From assembly GCF_005938125.1 (NCBI RefSeq), contig NZ_VCQN01000004.1, positions 1 through 64,000 on the forward strand: DNA of 64,000 nt. Reading direction: 5' to 3'. A program made the translations under genes and the position numbers. Of the stretch, positions 7,679 to 16,049 are shown in pieces (within the stretch, counting starts at the first letter, position 1; the number at the start of each line of letters is the position of its first letter). This DNA is from Bacillus sp. BHET2. GTDB lineage: Bacteria > Bacillota > Bacilli > Bacillales > Bacillaceae_B. Under the pieces are notes generated by a model, which ran no database searches, was not told the origin of the DNA, and worked only from the letters and a program-made list of their open reading frames with translations.

Positions 7679-8326
7679 ATGGGTATTAAACAAAAATTAG
7701 GTTTAGGTGTAGCTTCAGCGGTTTTAGGTGTATCACTAATTGGTGGAGGTACATATGCGTACTTTAGTGACACAGCCGTTCAAACGAATACTTTTGCGTC
7801 AGGGACGTTGGATTTAAGTGTTGATCCGACAGTGAATGTTCAGGTTGCAAACTTAAAACCAGGAGATTGGACAAATAAGACGTTTGATTTGAAAAATGAT
7901 GGGACCCTAGATATTAAAAAAGTCCTTCTTCATACAGCGTATACGGTAACTAAAAATGATAATTCTTCAGTCACAAATGCATTAGCCAATCAATATGCAG
8001 ATGCATTGGAAGTTGAATTTTTAGTTAACACTGGAGAATCCGGAATCCCTAATAACGTGGTTGTCTATAAAAAGTCATTATTAGAATTAAGAAATATGAC
8101 TCCGGACGATCTTGCAAAGGAACTTGAGTTGGTAAAGGTAAGACATAGCTGGAAGTTAGCTTTAGTAGATGGTATTGAAGCGGGTGAAGGTCAAAATGCT
8201 ACAGATGAATTTAAAGTGAAATTCAAATTCAAAGATTCCGGAGAGGCTCAAAACGAACTTCAAGATTTAAAATTAAATCTTCAATGGACATTTGAAGGTA
8301 TTCAAGAGGATGGCGAAGAACGCTAA
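7679..8326 (+). CDS. tasA: TasA/camelysin-family matrix fibre protein
   Basis: Secreted amyloid-like fibre subunit of the biofilm matrix. About 215 residues: an ER-type signal region with GVASAVLGVSLIGGGTYAYFSDT, where AYFSD is the signature cut by SipW-type peptidase, then the beta-rich TasA/CalY domain (LKPGDWTNKTFDLKNDGTLDIKKVLL). It is shorter than B. subtilis TasA (261 residues). The ATG at 7679 follows GAGGAGG at nine bases. It is first in the order tasA-tapA-sipW-LPXTG protein, unlike B. subtilis, where tapA-sipW precede tasA. SinR boxes lie upstream and an attenuator hairpin follows, which would favour TasA excess. CalY-like protease annotations are an alternative name. Confidence 0.88.
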   Translation: MGIKQKLGLGVASAVLGVSLIGGGTYAYFSDTAVQTNTFASGTLDLSVDPTVNVQVANLKPGDWTNKTFDLKNDGTLDIKKVLLHTAYTVTKNDNSSVTNALANQYADALEVEFLVNTGESGIPNNVVVYKKSLLELRNMTPDDLAKELELVKVRHSWKLALVDGIEAGEGQNATDEFKVKFKFKDSGEAQNELQDLKLNLQWTFEGIQEDGEER

Positions 8327-8338
8327 ATGTTTTATGGG

Positions 8339-8370
8339 AGGGTGGAGAGTATTATGCCACCCTTTCTTTT
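8339..8370 (+). terminator. Intercistronic attenuator hairpin
   Basis: AGGGTGG, 11-base loop, CCACCCT, then TTTCTTTT. A 7-bp stem is weak enough for partial read-through from the fibre gene into tapA. Confidence 0.65.
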
Positions 8371-8425
8371 AAATAAAACTAGATACATAGATTAATACAT
8401 TGTTAATTGCAATGAAAAAAAGGAT

Positions 8426-9286
8426 GTGATTCCCATTCGATTTAAGAGGCAGAGAAAGTTTAGGAACAACAAGAATATTAAGCTAGTGTTGGAACTCGTA
8501 GGTATCATATATCTATCGTTATTTACATTATCTTATTTGACCTCTCAAACGGGTGCATACTTTAATGATCAAGAACAATCAACTATTTTCATCAGCAGTG
8601 GGAAGTGGTTAGAGGAGTGGGATAAAAGTTCTCTTACTTTTACAAATAAACAATCTACACAAAAGGTAAGTGGATGTGGAAAAATAGAAATTTCAACAAT
8701 AATAAAAAACGGTTCAAAAAACGATATGAAAGGTACTTCTGAATATGAAGTTTACTTCAGTCAAACAGGTAATCCTAAGGATGGAAAAAAAGTAGCTGAA
8801 GGGATGGTAGAATCACTTCAATCCAACCAATCAACTACATTGACATATAAAACAGATGTTACAGGGAATTATAAATTCAGGGCTTTTCAGCGTCCTGGCC
8901 ATGGAAATAAGTATGATGAGCGCCACGATTTATGGAGTGAAACAATCACAGTTACATGCAAAGAGACAATACCAGACAAAAAAGAACAAGAGAAATCGAT
9001 TGAACAACCTATAACGACTCCTGAGCCTACAATAAAGAAAGAAGAACGAAAGGCACCCGTCAAAGAACAAAGAACAGAACCTGAAAATCCGCCTGGTGAA
9101 AGTGAAAAACCAATCGAAACGAAAAAAGAAGAAAGCGATACTAAGGGAGAAGTAGTGACCAAAGAAAATAGTACACCGAAAACTGAAAATGTAGAAAAAA
9201 AAGAAACCCCTGTCAATGAGAAAAGTCAGGATGAGTCTGAAAAAACAGAGTCAGATGAAGGGCAGGTAAATGAAAATGAAAATTGA
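8426..9286 (+). CDS. tapA: TapA-like amyloid fibre anchoring/assembly protein
   Basis: Needed in B. subtilis to nucleate TasA fibres at the cell surface. 286 residues: a basic N-terminus, a membrane segment at about 18-40 (LVLELVGIIYLSLFTLSYLT), a GAYFNDQEQ sequence resembling the SipW cleavage region, then a domain with the TapA landmarks (a Cys in VSGCGKIEIS, a FRAFQRPGHGN segment and WSETITVTCKE). From residue ~180 it is a Lys/Glu/Pro/Thr-rich unstructured tail, as in TapA. The start GTG at 8426 is the only in-frame candidate before the membrane segment; the ribosome site is modest (AAAAGGAT). Overlaps sipW by 17 bases. Confidence 0.82.
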   Translation: MIPIRFKRQRKFRNNKNIKLVLELVGIIYLSLFTLSYLTSQTGAYFNDQEQSTIFISSGKWLEEWDKSSLTFTNKQSTQKVSGCGKIEISTIIKNGSKNDMKGTSEYEVYFSQTGNPKDGKKVAEGMVESLQSNQSTTLTYKTDVTGNYKFRAFQRPGHGNKYDERHDLWSETITVTCKETIPDKKEQEKSIEQPITTPEPTIKKEERKAPVKEQRTEPENPPGESEKPIETKKEESDTKGEVVTKENSTPKTENVEKKETPVNEKSQDESEKTESDEGQVNENEN

Positions 9287-9857
9287 CTTCAAAAAGTTTA
9301 AAAAATGGGTAAGTTTGAGTGTGACTGTCACTTTATATGCCGTTTTAATCATATTGGTATTTGTAGTTGTTTCCTCTAAAGCCTCTGGTGGAGAACCTCA
9401 AATATTCGGTCATGAAATAAAAGCAGTTCTTTCCGGATCCATGGAGCCTGGAATTAAAACCGGATCCATTATAGCTGTCAAACCTGGTGGGGATCTGACA
9501 CGTTTTACTGAAGGAGATGTCATTACTTTTAAGAAAGAGGAAGGAGTATTGGTCACACATAGAATTGTTGATGTGGTAAAGACAAACGGTGGAGTCATGT
9601 ATAAAACCAAAGGGGACAATAACGATGCAGCAGATATGGAACCTGTCTTATCTGAAAATGTTGTGGCGGAGTACACAGGAACCACGATCCCTTATATTGG
9701 TTACTTAATGAATTTTGCTAATTCCAAAAACGGTGCCTTCCTCTTCATCATCCCAGGCCTTTTACTCCTTTGTTATTCAGGTTTTGTCATCGGTAAAGCC
9801 CTATCACAGGTTGAAATAAAGAAAACATCAGATCCTATTGATAAAAATGTATCGTAA
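9270..9857 (+). CDS. sipW: ER-type signal peptidase I, SipW
   Basis: Membrane serine protease that matures TasA and TapA. 195 residues with one N-terminal membrane segment (about 12-38), the nucleophile Ser in LSGSMEPGIKTGS, His in place of the prokaryotic-type Lys in LVTHRIVDV, the KGDNNDAAD box, and a C-terminal membrane segment (FLFIIPGLLLLCYSGF). The Ser/His arrangement marks the ER-type subgroup. Start ATG at 9270 lies inside the end of tapA, so the two are translationally coupled. The AYF(S/N)D substrates encoded directly upstream are its likely clients. Confidence 0.93.
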   Translation: MKMKIDFKKFKKWVSLSVTVTLYAVLIILVFVVVSSKASGGEPQIFGHEIKAVLSGSMEPGIKTGSIIAVKPGGDLTRFTEGDVITFKKEEGVLVTHRIVDVVKTNGGVMYKTKGDNNDAADMEPVLSENVVAEYTGTTIPYIGYLMNFANSKNGAFLFIIPGLLLLCYSGFVIGKALSQVEIKKTSDPIDKNVS

Positions 9858-9883
9858 AGAATGTCTAGAAGGAAGTGGAGTCT

Positions 9884-10510
9884 ATGGGTAATAAGCGATT
9901 CACCTTGTTAACAATAAGTGTGGTATTCCTGCTTGGATTCTTTGTTTTTTCAATGGAGAGGGTGCAAGCGGATCAAGAGGATGCCACGAATGAAGTGGAT
10001 ATTGCAACCTCACCAACTGGAGTATTTTTTCAAGTGGATAATATGAAACCAGGTGATTGGACAACAAAAACCATCAAGGTAAAGAATGAGGGATTGAAGG
10101 ATTTTCAGTATACGATGTCATCGGAACTGAAATCCGGATCGGATCAATTATATAACGCGCTAATGATGACGGTGTCCGATACTAAAGGGGTCCTCTATGA
10201 GGGAAAGGTTTCTGGGTTCAAAGGGTTTGATGCCCGTAAACTAGCTAGTTCAGGGGAAGAAAATATGACCTTTAAGATCGATTTTCCTGAACATCTGGGG
10301 AATGAATTTCAAGGACTCATGTCAGAAGTGAAATTCACTTTTCAAGCGGAGGGTGTTATAGGGGAATCTCTTCCGGTAGGTGGAATTACACTTCCGAATA
10401 CAGGCACAGCCATTTATAAACTATTATTATTAGGTGGATTGTTATTCTTCAGCGGACTTGGGGTTTATGTCTATCAATACCGGAGAAGAATGAATATGGT
10501 GAATGGTTAA
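9884..10510 (+). CDS. TasA-like domain protein with LPNTG sortase anchor
   Basis: About 208 residues. A signal peptide (ISVVFLLGFFVFSMERVQAD) is followed by a domain sharing the TasA pattern: VDNMKPGDWTTKTIKVKNEG matches LKPGDWTNKTFDLKNDG of the first gene. Then comes a classic cell-wall sorting signal at about 170-205: LPNTG, a hydrophobic stretch (LLLLGGLLFFSGLGVYV) and a basic tail (YRRRM). The ATG at 9884 is preferred, with GAAGGAAGTGGAG upstream. Unlike the TasA-like protein its signal lacks AYFSD, so ordinary signal peptidase may cut it. A covalent wall anchor for matrix fibres is the obvious inference; a sortase gene is not in the window. Confidence 0.82.
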   Translation: MGNKRFTLLTISVVFLLGFFVFSMERVQADQEDATNEVDIATSPTGVFFQVDNMKPGDWTTKTIKVKNEGLKDFQYTMSSELKSGSDQLYNALMMTVSDTKGVLYEGKVSGFKGFDARKLASSGEENMTFKIDFPEHLGNEFQGLMSEVKFTFQAEGVIGESLPVGGITLPNTGTAIYKLLLLGGLLFFSGLGVYVYQYRRRMNMVNG

Positions 10511-10546
10511 GCCTTGATAAGGAGTTTATCAAGGCTTTCTTTTTTG
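10509..10546 (+). terminator. Terminator of the matrix operon
   Basis: AAGCCTTGATAA, loop GGAGT, TTATCAAGGCTT, then CTTTTTT; overlaps the stop codon of the LPNTG protein gene. Confidence 0.93.
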
Positions 10547-10609
10547 GTTTTTTTCTGAGAAGTGGAGAAATCCTACTTATGAAATCTACAAATGGAAAGA
10601 GGTGAAAGT

Positions 10610-10912
10610 ATGAAGAATCTATTCCTATGCTTGGCTCTTTTGAACTTGGTGGATGGAATCATATCCTATATCGGTCTTAAAGGTTCGTTTATGGAAGAAG
10701 GGAATCCGCTAATGAATGAGGTGTATAGGGTGAGCCCTATTCTATTTTTAGGTATAAAACTGCTATTATCTTTCATCCTGATCCTTGTTGTTGTTTATGA
10801 TAAGATTCCGCGTCTTAAATGGGTAACGGTACTCACTTATATCATCAGTGTTATCTATTTCATTACTTTTTTCCTGCACGGAGTTTGGATGATCCAATCG
10901 ATTTTGCAGTAG
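10610..10912 (+). CDS. DUF5658-type small membrane protein
   Basis: About 100 residues with three predicted membrane helices: 1-22 (NLFLCLALLNLVDGIISYIG), 45-65 (ILFLGIKLLLSFILILVVV) and 75-97. The D-G-I-S-Y/T sequence in the first helix and a polar E-x-N-P-L loop (EEGNPLMNEV) after it are characteristic of this family of unknown function. GAAAGAGGTG precedes the ATG at 10610. It has its own transcription unit after the matrix operon terminator and converges with the FAD-linked oxidase gene. No functional inference is justified. Confidence 0.75.
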   Translation: MKNLFLCLALLNLVDGIISYIGLKGSFMEEGNPLMNEVYRVSPILFLGIKLLLSFILILVVVYDKIPRLKWVTVLTYIISVIYFITFFLHGVWMIQSILQ

Positions 10913-10993
10913 TATTCTTGACAGAATAGCCTTCAACATTTAATAAACTCTAAAGTGAAAATAAACTTTTCTAGAACCAAGATAGGATTGGAA

Positions 10994-12358
10994 TTAATGA
11001 AATATTTTCCCTGGATTTAACCTTCCATGTGGATCTAATAATGATTTAATGGATTTCATCACCTCAACCCCAGGTCCATGTTCCAGTTCTTGATACTTCA
11101 TCTTACCAAGCCCAACCCCATGCTCTCCAGTACAGGTTCCTCCAACTTCTATCGCTTTTAAAACGAGTTTTTCATTAATAGTATCAGCCTTTTCAACTTC
11201 GGTTACATCACTTGGGTCATAGACAATAATCGTATGGAAGTTACCATCTCCCACATGTCCGAAAACTCCTCCCACTAATCCACTTTTCTCTAATTGGTCA
11301 CGGGCAAACACGACTAAGTCAGCTAGTTTTGAAATTGGCACACAAACGTCTGAGCCTGAAACTGCCGTGCCCTTGATATGTCTAAATGCGTAAGAGAGTT
11401 CGTGTCTGGCCCTCCATAACTCTGCCCGTTCTTTTGAGCTGCTGGCACGGGCCCAGTTCTCACATCCCATATCTTCCATGATTTCTTGAACAACAGTAGC
11501 TTCTTCCTCTGCCGAATTTCTTGTACCGGCAAATTCGAGGAATAAGGAATGCTGTTCAGGGAATTGGTACTCCCCATATGCATTCACTTGTTGAATGCTA
11601 TTTGCATCGACCATTTCCATTCTCAAAACGGGAATACCGCTCATTAAGACAGCATGTGAAGCTTCAGCGCATGCTTTAGGGGAATCAAACGTACAGCGGG
11701 CTGCTATGATGTGTTCAGGAATTCCGTGTAACTTTAATGTGATTTCAGATATGATCCCTAAAGTCCCTTCTGAACCTACAAAAAGACTATTTAGGTGGTA
11801 TCCACTTGATGATTTTTTTGCATTGCTTCCGGTTTTAATGATCTTTCCATCTGCTAACACCACTTCTAAGTTTAGAACCTGATCCTTCATCGACCCATAT
11901 CGAACAGCTGTCGTGCCGCTTGCATTCGTAGCGGTCATCCCACCGACACTCGCATCAGCACCAGGGTCAATAGGAAAATAGAGTCCGTGTCGATTAATTT
12001 CTCTATTAAGTTCCAATCGAGTCATTCCAGGCTGAACGGTAACTGTTAGATCTTCCTGTTGTAAGGAGATTATCCGTTTCATTCGTTCAAAGTTCATGGA
12101 AATGCCCTTGCGGACGGGAATCGCTTGTCCATCTAAACCTGATCCAGTCCCAAATGGAGTAATCGGGATATCAAACCTGTTAGCTACCGTCAGTATATTC
12201 ACAATATCTTGTTTACTTTCAGGAAAAACCACTATATCAGGTTCAATAGGAGAATGAAATGATTCATCTTTGCTGTGACGGAACCGATTCCCTTCACTAA
12301 TACTGAGTTTTTCTTTACCAATACACGCTTGCAGTTCAATCATCCATGTTTCTCTCAA
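10994..12358 (-). CDS. FAD-linked oxidase, GlcD / D-lactate dehydrogenase type
   Basis: 454-residue flavoprotein of the VAO family that oxidises a 2-hydroxy acid such as glycolate or D-lactate. The FAD-binding domain has PFGTGSGLDGQAIP near residue 90 and DPGADASVGGMTATNASGT near 135. The C-terminal catalytic domain has GHVGDGNFH and GEHGVGLGKMKY, the metal-binding histidine motifs of D-lactate dehydrogenases. The start is TTG at 12358 with a weak GGGATGTGA site; ATG at 12343 is an alternative. It is transcribed away from the GntR-TRAP operon and shares the operator region, so it probably acts on the imported acid or its product. It lacks the GlcE/GlcF partners of glycolate oxidase. Confidence 0.88.
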   Translation of the reverse strand: MRETWMIELQACIGKEKLSISEGNRFRHSKDESFHSPIEPDIVVFPESKQDIVNILTVANRFDIPITPFGTGSGLDGQAIPVRKGISMNFERMKRIISLQQEDLTVTVQPGMTRLELNREINRHGLYFPIDPGADASVGGMTATNASGTTAVRYGSMKDQVLNLEVVLADGKIIKTGSNAKKSSSGYHLNSLFVGSEGTLGIISEITLKLHGIPEHIIAARCTFDSPKACAEASHAVLMSGIPVLRMEMVDANSIQQVNAYGEYQFPEQHSLFLEFAGTRNSAEEEATVVQEIMEDMGCENWARASSSKERAELWRARHELSYAFRHIKGTAVSGSDVCVPISKLADLVVFARDQLEKSGLVGGVFGHVGDGNFHTIIVYDPSDVTEVEKADTINEKLVLKAIEVGGTCTGEHGVGLGKMKYQELEHGPGVEVMKSIKSLLDPHGRLNPGKIFH

Positions 12359-12439
12359 TTACGTTCACATCCCAATAGTTAAAATATTCTAAATTTTGTA
12401 TTTACAATTAGCCTAGCATAAATTATGATGTATGTATAC

Positions 12440-12471
12440 GGTATACCACCTTCAAAGGTATGAGGTATACC
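12440..12471. promoter_or_regulatory. Paired GGTATACC palindromes, GntR operator
   Basis: Two perfect 8-bp palindromes GGTATACC (12440-12447 and 12464-12471), centres 24 bp apart, lie between the divergent oxidase and GntR genes. This resembles FadR-subfamily GntR sites. Joint control of both transcripts by the adjacent regulator is the inference. Confidence 0.7.
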
Positions 12472-12527
12472 ACTATGAACTTTTACATCATGAACAAAAA
12501 AATAATGAAACGATAGGAGGGAGTGAC

Positions 12528-13196
12528 TTGCAGAGGATCATCAAGAAAGAGACGTTAGCTGAGCAAGCATTCAATTTAATTAAGAAAGATATTATATCAG
12601 GGAAGCTCGCGCCTCATGAAGAACTTCCAGAGAAAAAGCTTGCTGAGGAGTTGGGCATCAGTAGAACACCGATACGAGAGGCTTTAAAGAGACTTACTGC
12701 GGAAGGTCTTGTTGTAATCTCCGATGCTAAGATGGCGACTGTTGCTTCGTTTACAGAAGAAGATGCATTGCAATTTCTTGAAATTCGCGAGTTATTGGAA
12801 GTGTATAATCTTGAGATTATCGTAGATAGACTTAAAGAAAGATTACTAGGTGAATTAAGAGATAACTTAACAGCTCAATGGGAAGCCATTAAGGAAGATT
12901 GCTATGAAGAGTTTATTGAACTTGATCGAGAATTTCATCTTCTATTAGCTAAAGAAAATCCAAATCCAAAGCTAAGAGATATGATACATACTTCAAACAC
13001 AGGTGTGAATAGAGCCTTTCTGGTTTTATCGAACACTCTTAGGTTAAGCGCCAAAGAAGCATACGAGGAACATAACAGCATATATAAAGCCTTGCAATTA
13101 AAGCATGTTGAAACCGCCAAGAAAGAAATGTCTTCTCATATGAAAAATATTGAACGACGAATTCAAGGATATTATCAAGAGGAGGAAACAAATTGA
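12528..13196 (+). CDS. GntR-family regulator, FadR/FCD subgroup
   Basis: Ligand-responsive DNA-binding protein of about 222 residues. The winged helix is at 1-72 (ELPEKKLAEELGISRTPIREALKRL), followed by an all-helical FCD domain with the metal-binding pattern D-x3-H (ELDREFHLLLAKENPN) and later histidines (EEHNSIYKAL, MSSHMKNIE). The TTG at 12528 follows AGGAGGG at good spacing; the longer open frame starting at 12432 would run through the operators and is rejected. It heads an operon with dctPQM, aminotransferase and RocB-like genes and overlaps dctP by four bases. It probably senses the transported acid. Confidence 0.9.
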   Translation: MQRIIKKETLAEQAFNLIKKDIISGKLAPHEELPEKKLAEELGISRTPIREALKRLTAEGLVVISDAKMATVASFTEEDALQFLEIRELLEVYNLEIIVDRLKERLLGELRDNLTAQWEAIKEDCYEEFIELDREFHLLLAKENPNPKLRDMIHTSNTGVNRAFLVLSNTLRLSAKEAYEEHNSIYKALQLKHVETAKKEMSSHMKNIERRIQGYYQEEETN

Positions 13197-14203
13197 AAAA
13201 ATTCATTCCATTATTGTTCATCGCGATTCTCATGATTTCTGCATGTGGACGTCCTAGTACTTCATCTAGTGAAGGGGAAGAGGAAACCTACACGATTCGG
13301 ATCGCTCACTTAGTACCAGAGGAACAATCCTCACATGTTGCAGCGGTCACGTTTAAAGAAAAATTGGAGAAAGAATCAAATGGTCGCATTAAAGTAGAAC
13401 TTTATCCTAATGGTCAGCTATACGGCTCAGATCGTGAAGCGATTGAAGCCGTTCAATTAGGTAATATTGAAATGACGATTCCTGCCGTTGCCCCCCTTGC
13501 CTCATTCAATGAAAAATTCTTAGTATTTGATTTACCTTTCCTCTTCAATAGCAATGAAGCGGCCTATAAAGCACTTGATGGTGAACTAGGTCAGGAGTTG
13601 ATGGCCGATTTAGAAAAGAATGATCTAAAAGGTTTAGTGTTTGGTGAAAATGGATTCCGCCACATGTCAAATAACGAAGGACCGATAGAGAGTCCTGAAG
13701 ATGTGAAAGGTCTGAAGTTTAGAACTCTTGAAAATCCCCTTCATACCGACACGTTTAAAGCATTTGGAGCAAACGCATCTCCCTTCGCATTTGGAGAATT
13801 GTACACTGCACTACAACAAGGTACATACGATGCCATGGAATGTCCTGTCTCTCTCTATTATACGAACAAATTTTATGAAGTTCAGGACTATCTATCTTTA
13901 ACAGGACATGTTTATGCAGCTACAGCCCTCATCATGAATAACGATTTCTATAATGAATTACCTGAAGATTTAAAAGAGTTAGTCAATGAAGCTTCGGAAG
14001 AATACCGTGACGAACAGCGCGGACTTGCTCAAAAACAAGATGTAGAGTTTTTGAACAAATTAAAAGAGAATGGTATGCAGGTAAATGAATTAACAAAAGA
14101 ACAAAGAGATACATTCCGTGAAGCGGCTTCATCTGTTTACGATCAATACGTACCGAAAATCGGGGAAGATTTAGTCAACACGGCATTAGAAGCAAATAAA
14201 TAA
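13193..14203 (+). CDS. dctP: TRAP transporter solute-binding lipoprotein, DctP family
   Basis: Captures a small carboxylate outside the cell and delivers it to DctQM. 336 residues; the lipoprotein signal has its lipobox at ILMISACGRP (Cys near residue 18). The DctP fold follows, with RIAHLVPEEQSSHVAA, ELYPNGQLYGSDREAIEAVQ, a KGLKFRTLENPLHTDTF segment containing the Arg that usually binds the ligand carboxylate, and ALQQGTYDAMECPV. The TTG start overlaps the GntR stop, with AAGAGGAGG upstream. The substrate cannot be read from sequence. A hairpin after the gene would keep it in excess of the membrane subunits. Confidence 0.93.
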   Translation: MKKFIPLLFIAILMISACGRPSTSSSEGEEETYTIRIAHLVPEEQSSHVAAVTFKEKLEKESNGRIKVELYPNGQLYGSDREAIEAVQLGNIEMTIPAVAPLASFNEKFLVFDLPFLFNSNEAAYKALDGELGQELMADLEKNDLKGLVFGENGFRHMSNNEGPIESPEDVKGLKFRTLENPLHTDTFKAFGANASPFAFGELYTALQQGTYDAMECPVSLYYTNKFYEVQDYLSLTGHVYAATALIMNNDFYNELPEDLKELVNEASEEYRDEQRGLAQKQDVEFLNKLKENGMQVNELTKEQRDTFREAASSVYDQYVPKIGEDLVNTALEANK

Positions 14204-14213
14204 TGGTGAAAAT

Positions 14214-14249
14214 GGGAATCAGGGCTTACCCCTTGATTCCTCGTTTTTG
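14214..14249 (+). terminator. Intercistronic hairpin between dctP and dctQ
   Basis: GGGAATCAGGG, loop CTTA, CCCCTTGATTCC with one bulge, followed by TCGTTTTT. Probably a partial terminator or mRNA stabiliser setting binding-protein excess. Confidence 0.6.
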
Positions 14250-14264
14250 AAAGGAGCAGCATTT

Positions 14265-14744
14265 ATGAAAAAGAAATTCGAGTATCTAGAAGAATTCATT
14301 CTTGTCCTCACCTTAGCGTTTATGGTTGCCCTTATTTTCACACAAGTAGTTGGACGGTACCTCTTTTCTTCTGCTCCCAGTTGGACGGAGGAAATGGCTC
14401 GGTATATACATATTTTCCAGGTGTGGATAGGGGCTAGCTATGCAGTGAAAAAGAGACAGCATATTCGAATTGAAGCATTTATCGATCTCTTTAAAGGTAC
14501 ATCGAGAAAAATCCTTGAATCACTTGCCTTACTTGTTTGGTTTGGACTCGCAGTTTTTCTTGCTATATTTGGAACACAGCTTGTTCTTGCCAGTTTTCAT
14601 AATGGACAAATTACACCAGCCATGCAAATTCCAATGTGGCTCCCTTTCTTAGCGATTCCGATCGGTGGAGCAGGGATGGCAATGCGTCTATTACAGCAAT
14701 TTGTCATCATATGGCGCACGGATTATGGGGAGGTGAAGGCATGA
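14265..14744 (+). CDS. dctQ: TRAP transporter small permease, DctQ
   Basis: About 159 residues, four membrane helices (LEEFILVLTLAFMVALIFTQVVGRYLF first), with the DctQ-typical PSWTEEMARYIHIFQVWIG loop-helix and IRIEAF. Forms the membrane complex with DctM, powered by a sodium gradient. AAGGAG precedes the ATG at 14265. Overlaps dctM by four bases (ATGA). Confidence 0.92.
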   Translation: MKKKFEYLEEFILVLTLAFMVALIFTQVVGRYLFSSAPSWTEEMARYIHIFQVWIGASYAVKKRQHIRIEAFIDLFKGTSRKILESLALLVWFGLAVFLAIFGTQLVLASFHNGQITPAMQIPMWLPFLAIPIGGAGMAMRLLQQFVIIWRTDYGEVKA

Positions 14745-16024
14745 CAATCGCATTCCTCTTTGGCACCTTGGCTGTGTGTCTATTAATCGGTGTTCCAATC
14801 GCGATATCACTTGGAGTCTCGGCCTTGGTTGCCATTTATTTTGGCTCTACATTGCCTTTGGATATTATCACGCAAAAAGCCTTTACGTCATTGGATTCTT
14901 TTCCTTTGCTTGCCATTCCATTCTTTATGCTTGCCGGGATTTTGATGGGGAAAGGCGGCGTTTCACAGAGACTATTAAATCTGGCAACTGCAATGGTTGG
15001 CTGGATGGTTGGAGGACTCTCCATGGTAACCATAGTTTCTTGCATGTTCTTTGCAGCTATTTCCGGGTCAGGACCCGCCACTGTCGCAGCTATTGGGGGT
15101 TTTATGATTCCAGCTATGAAAGCACGTAATTATGGAGGAGGATATGCATCAGCGGTAGCCGCTTCAGCAGGCTCTATCGGGGTCATCATACCTCCAAGTA
15201 TTCCGTTCGTATTATACGGCGTAATCGGAGGGGTATCTGTAGGAAATATGTTCTTAGCGGGTATCCTCCCTGGACTTATTATTGGGCTCGGGCTTATGTT
15301 GACTGCTTATGTAATTGCGAAAAAAAGGGATTATGCTCCTGAAGAGCAAGCAACTTTCCGTTTCAAAGATGTGTTGAAAGCTACAAATGATGCGAAATGG
15401 GCACTATTGATCCCAGTTATCATTTTGGGAGGGATATATGGAGGAGTCTTCTCTCCAACAGAAGCTGCTGTTGTTGCGGTAGTGTATTCATTGATTGTTG
15501 GATTATTTGTTTACAAAGAACTGACATGGCAGTCGGTGTTTGAGAGCTTCCGTGAAGCAGTCGTCATTAACGCCACTACTATGATCATTATCGGTCTTTC
15601 CGTATCCTTTGCTTATTTTATGACACTGGAACAGATCCCGAACGATATAGCTACATTCTTAACAGAGCTTTCTACGAACCCCATCATCATTTTGATAGCA
15701 ATTAATATTCTCCTTTTGATTGTGGGTATGTTCATCGATACGATATCTGCTTTAGTCGTCCTGACACCCATTCTTTTACCGATTGTTGTAGCTGTAGGGG
15801 TTGACCCCGTCCACTTCGGTGTCATTCTTGTAGCGAATCTGGCCATCGGGTTTATTACACCGCCTCTAGGTGTCAATCTATTTGTGGCATCCAGTGTAGG
15901 AGGGGTCCAATTTGAGAAAATTGCTTGGGCGATTCTTCCGTTTCTTGTTTCTATGCTCATTTGTTTACTTGTTATCACATTTTTCCCACCACTTTCTCTC
16001 TGGCTACCAGGGTTTACGAAGTAG
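14741..16024 (+). CDS. dctM: TRAP transporter large permease, DctM
   Basis: 427 residues, about 12 membrane helices. Family landmarks include SLDSFPLLAIPFFMLAGILM, SGSGPATVAAIGGFMIPAM, the helical-hairpin IGVIIPPSIPFVLYGVIGG and GFITPPLGVNLFV. This subunit translocates the solute handed over by DctP. The ATG at 14741 overlaps the dctQ stop and has GGGGAGGTG upstream; the longer open frame from 14636 is not used. Third gene of the TRAP operon. Confidence 0.94.
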   Translation: MTIAFLFGTLAVCLLIGVPIAISLGVSALVAIYFGSTLPLDIITQKAFTSLDSFPLLAIPFFMLAGILMGKGGVSQRLLNLATAMVGWMVGGLSMVTIVSCMFFAAISGSGPATVAAIGGFMIPAMKARNYGGGYASAVAASAGSIGVIIPPSIPFVLYGVIGGVSVGNMFLAGILPGLIIGLGLMLTAYVIAKKRDYAPEEQATFRFKDVLKATNDAKWALLIPVIILGGIYGGVFSPTEAAVVAVVYSLIVGLFVYKELTWQSVFESFREAVVINATTMIIIGLSVSFAYFMTLEQIPNDIATFLTELSTNPIIILIAINILLLIVGMFIDTISALVVLTPILLPIVVAVGVDPVHFGVILVANLAIGFITPPLGVNLFVASSVGGVQFEKIAWAILPFLVSMLICLLVITFFPPLSLWLPGFTK

Positions 16025-16049
16025 TGGTAAAAGGAAGGGGTAGAAGCAT

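Noticed and set aside
12432..12527. Longer GntR start
   Set aside because: The extension runs through the two operator palindromes and has no ribosome site; TTG 12528 follows AGGAGGG.
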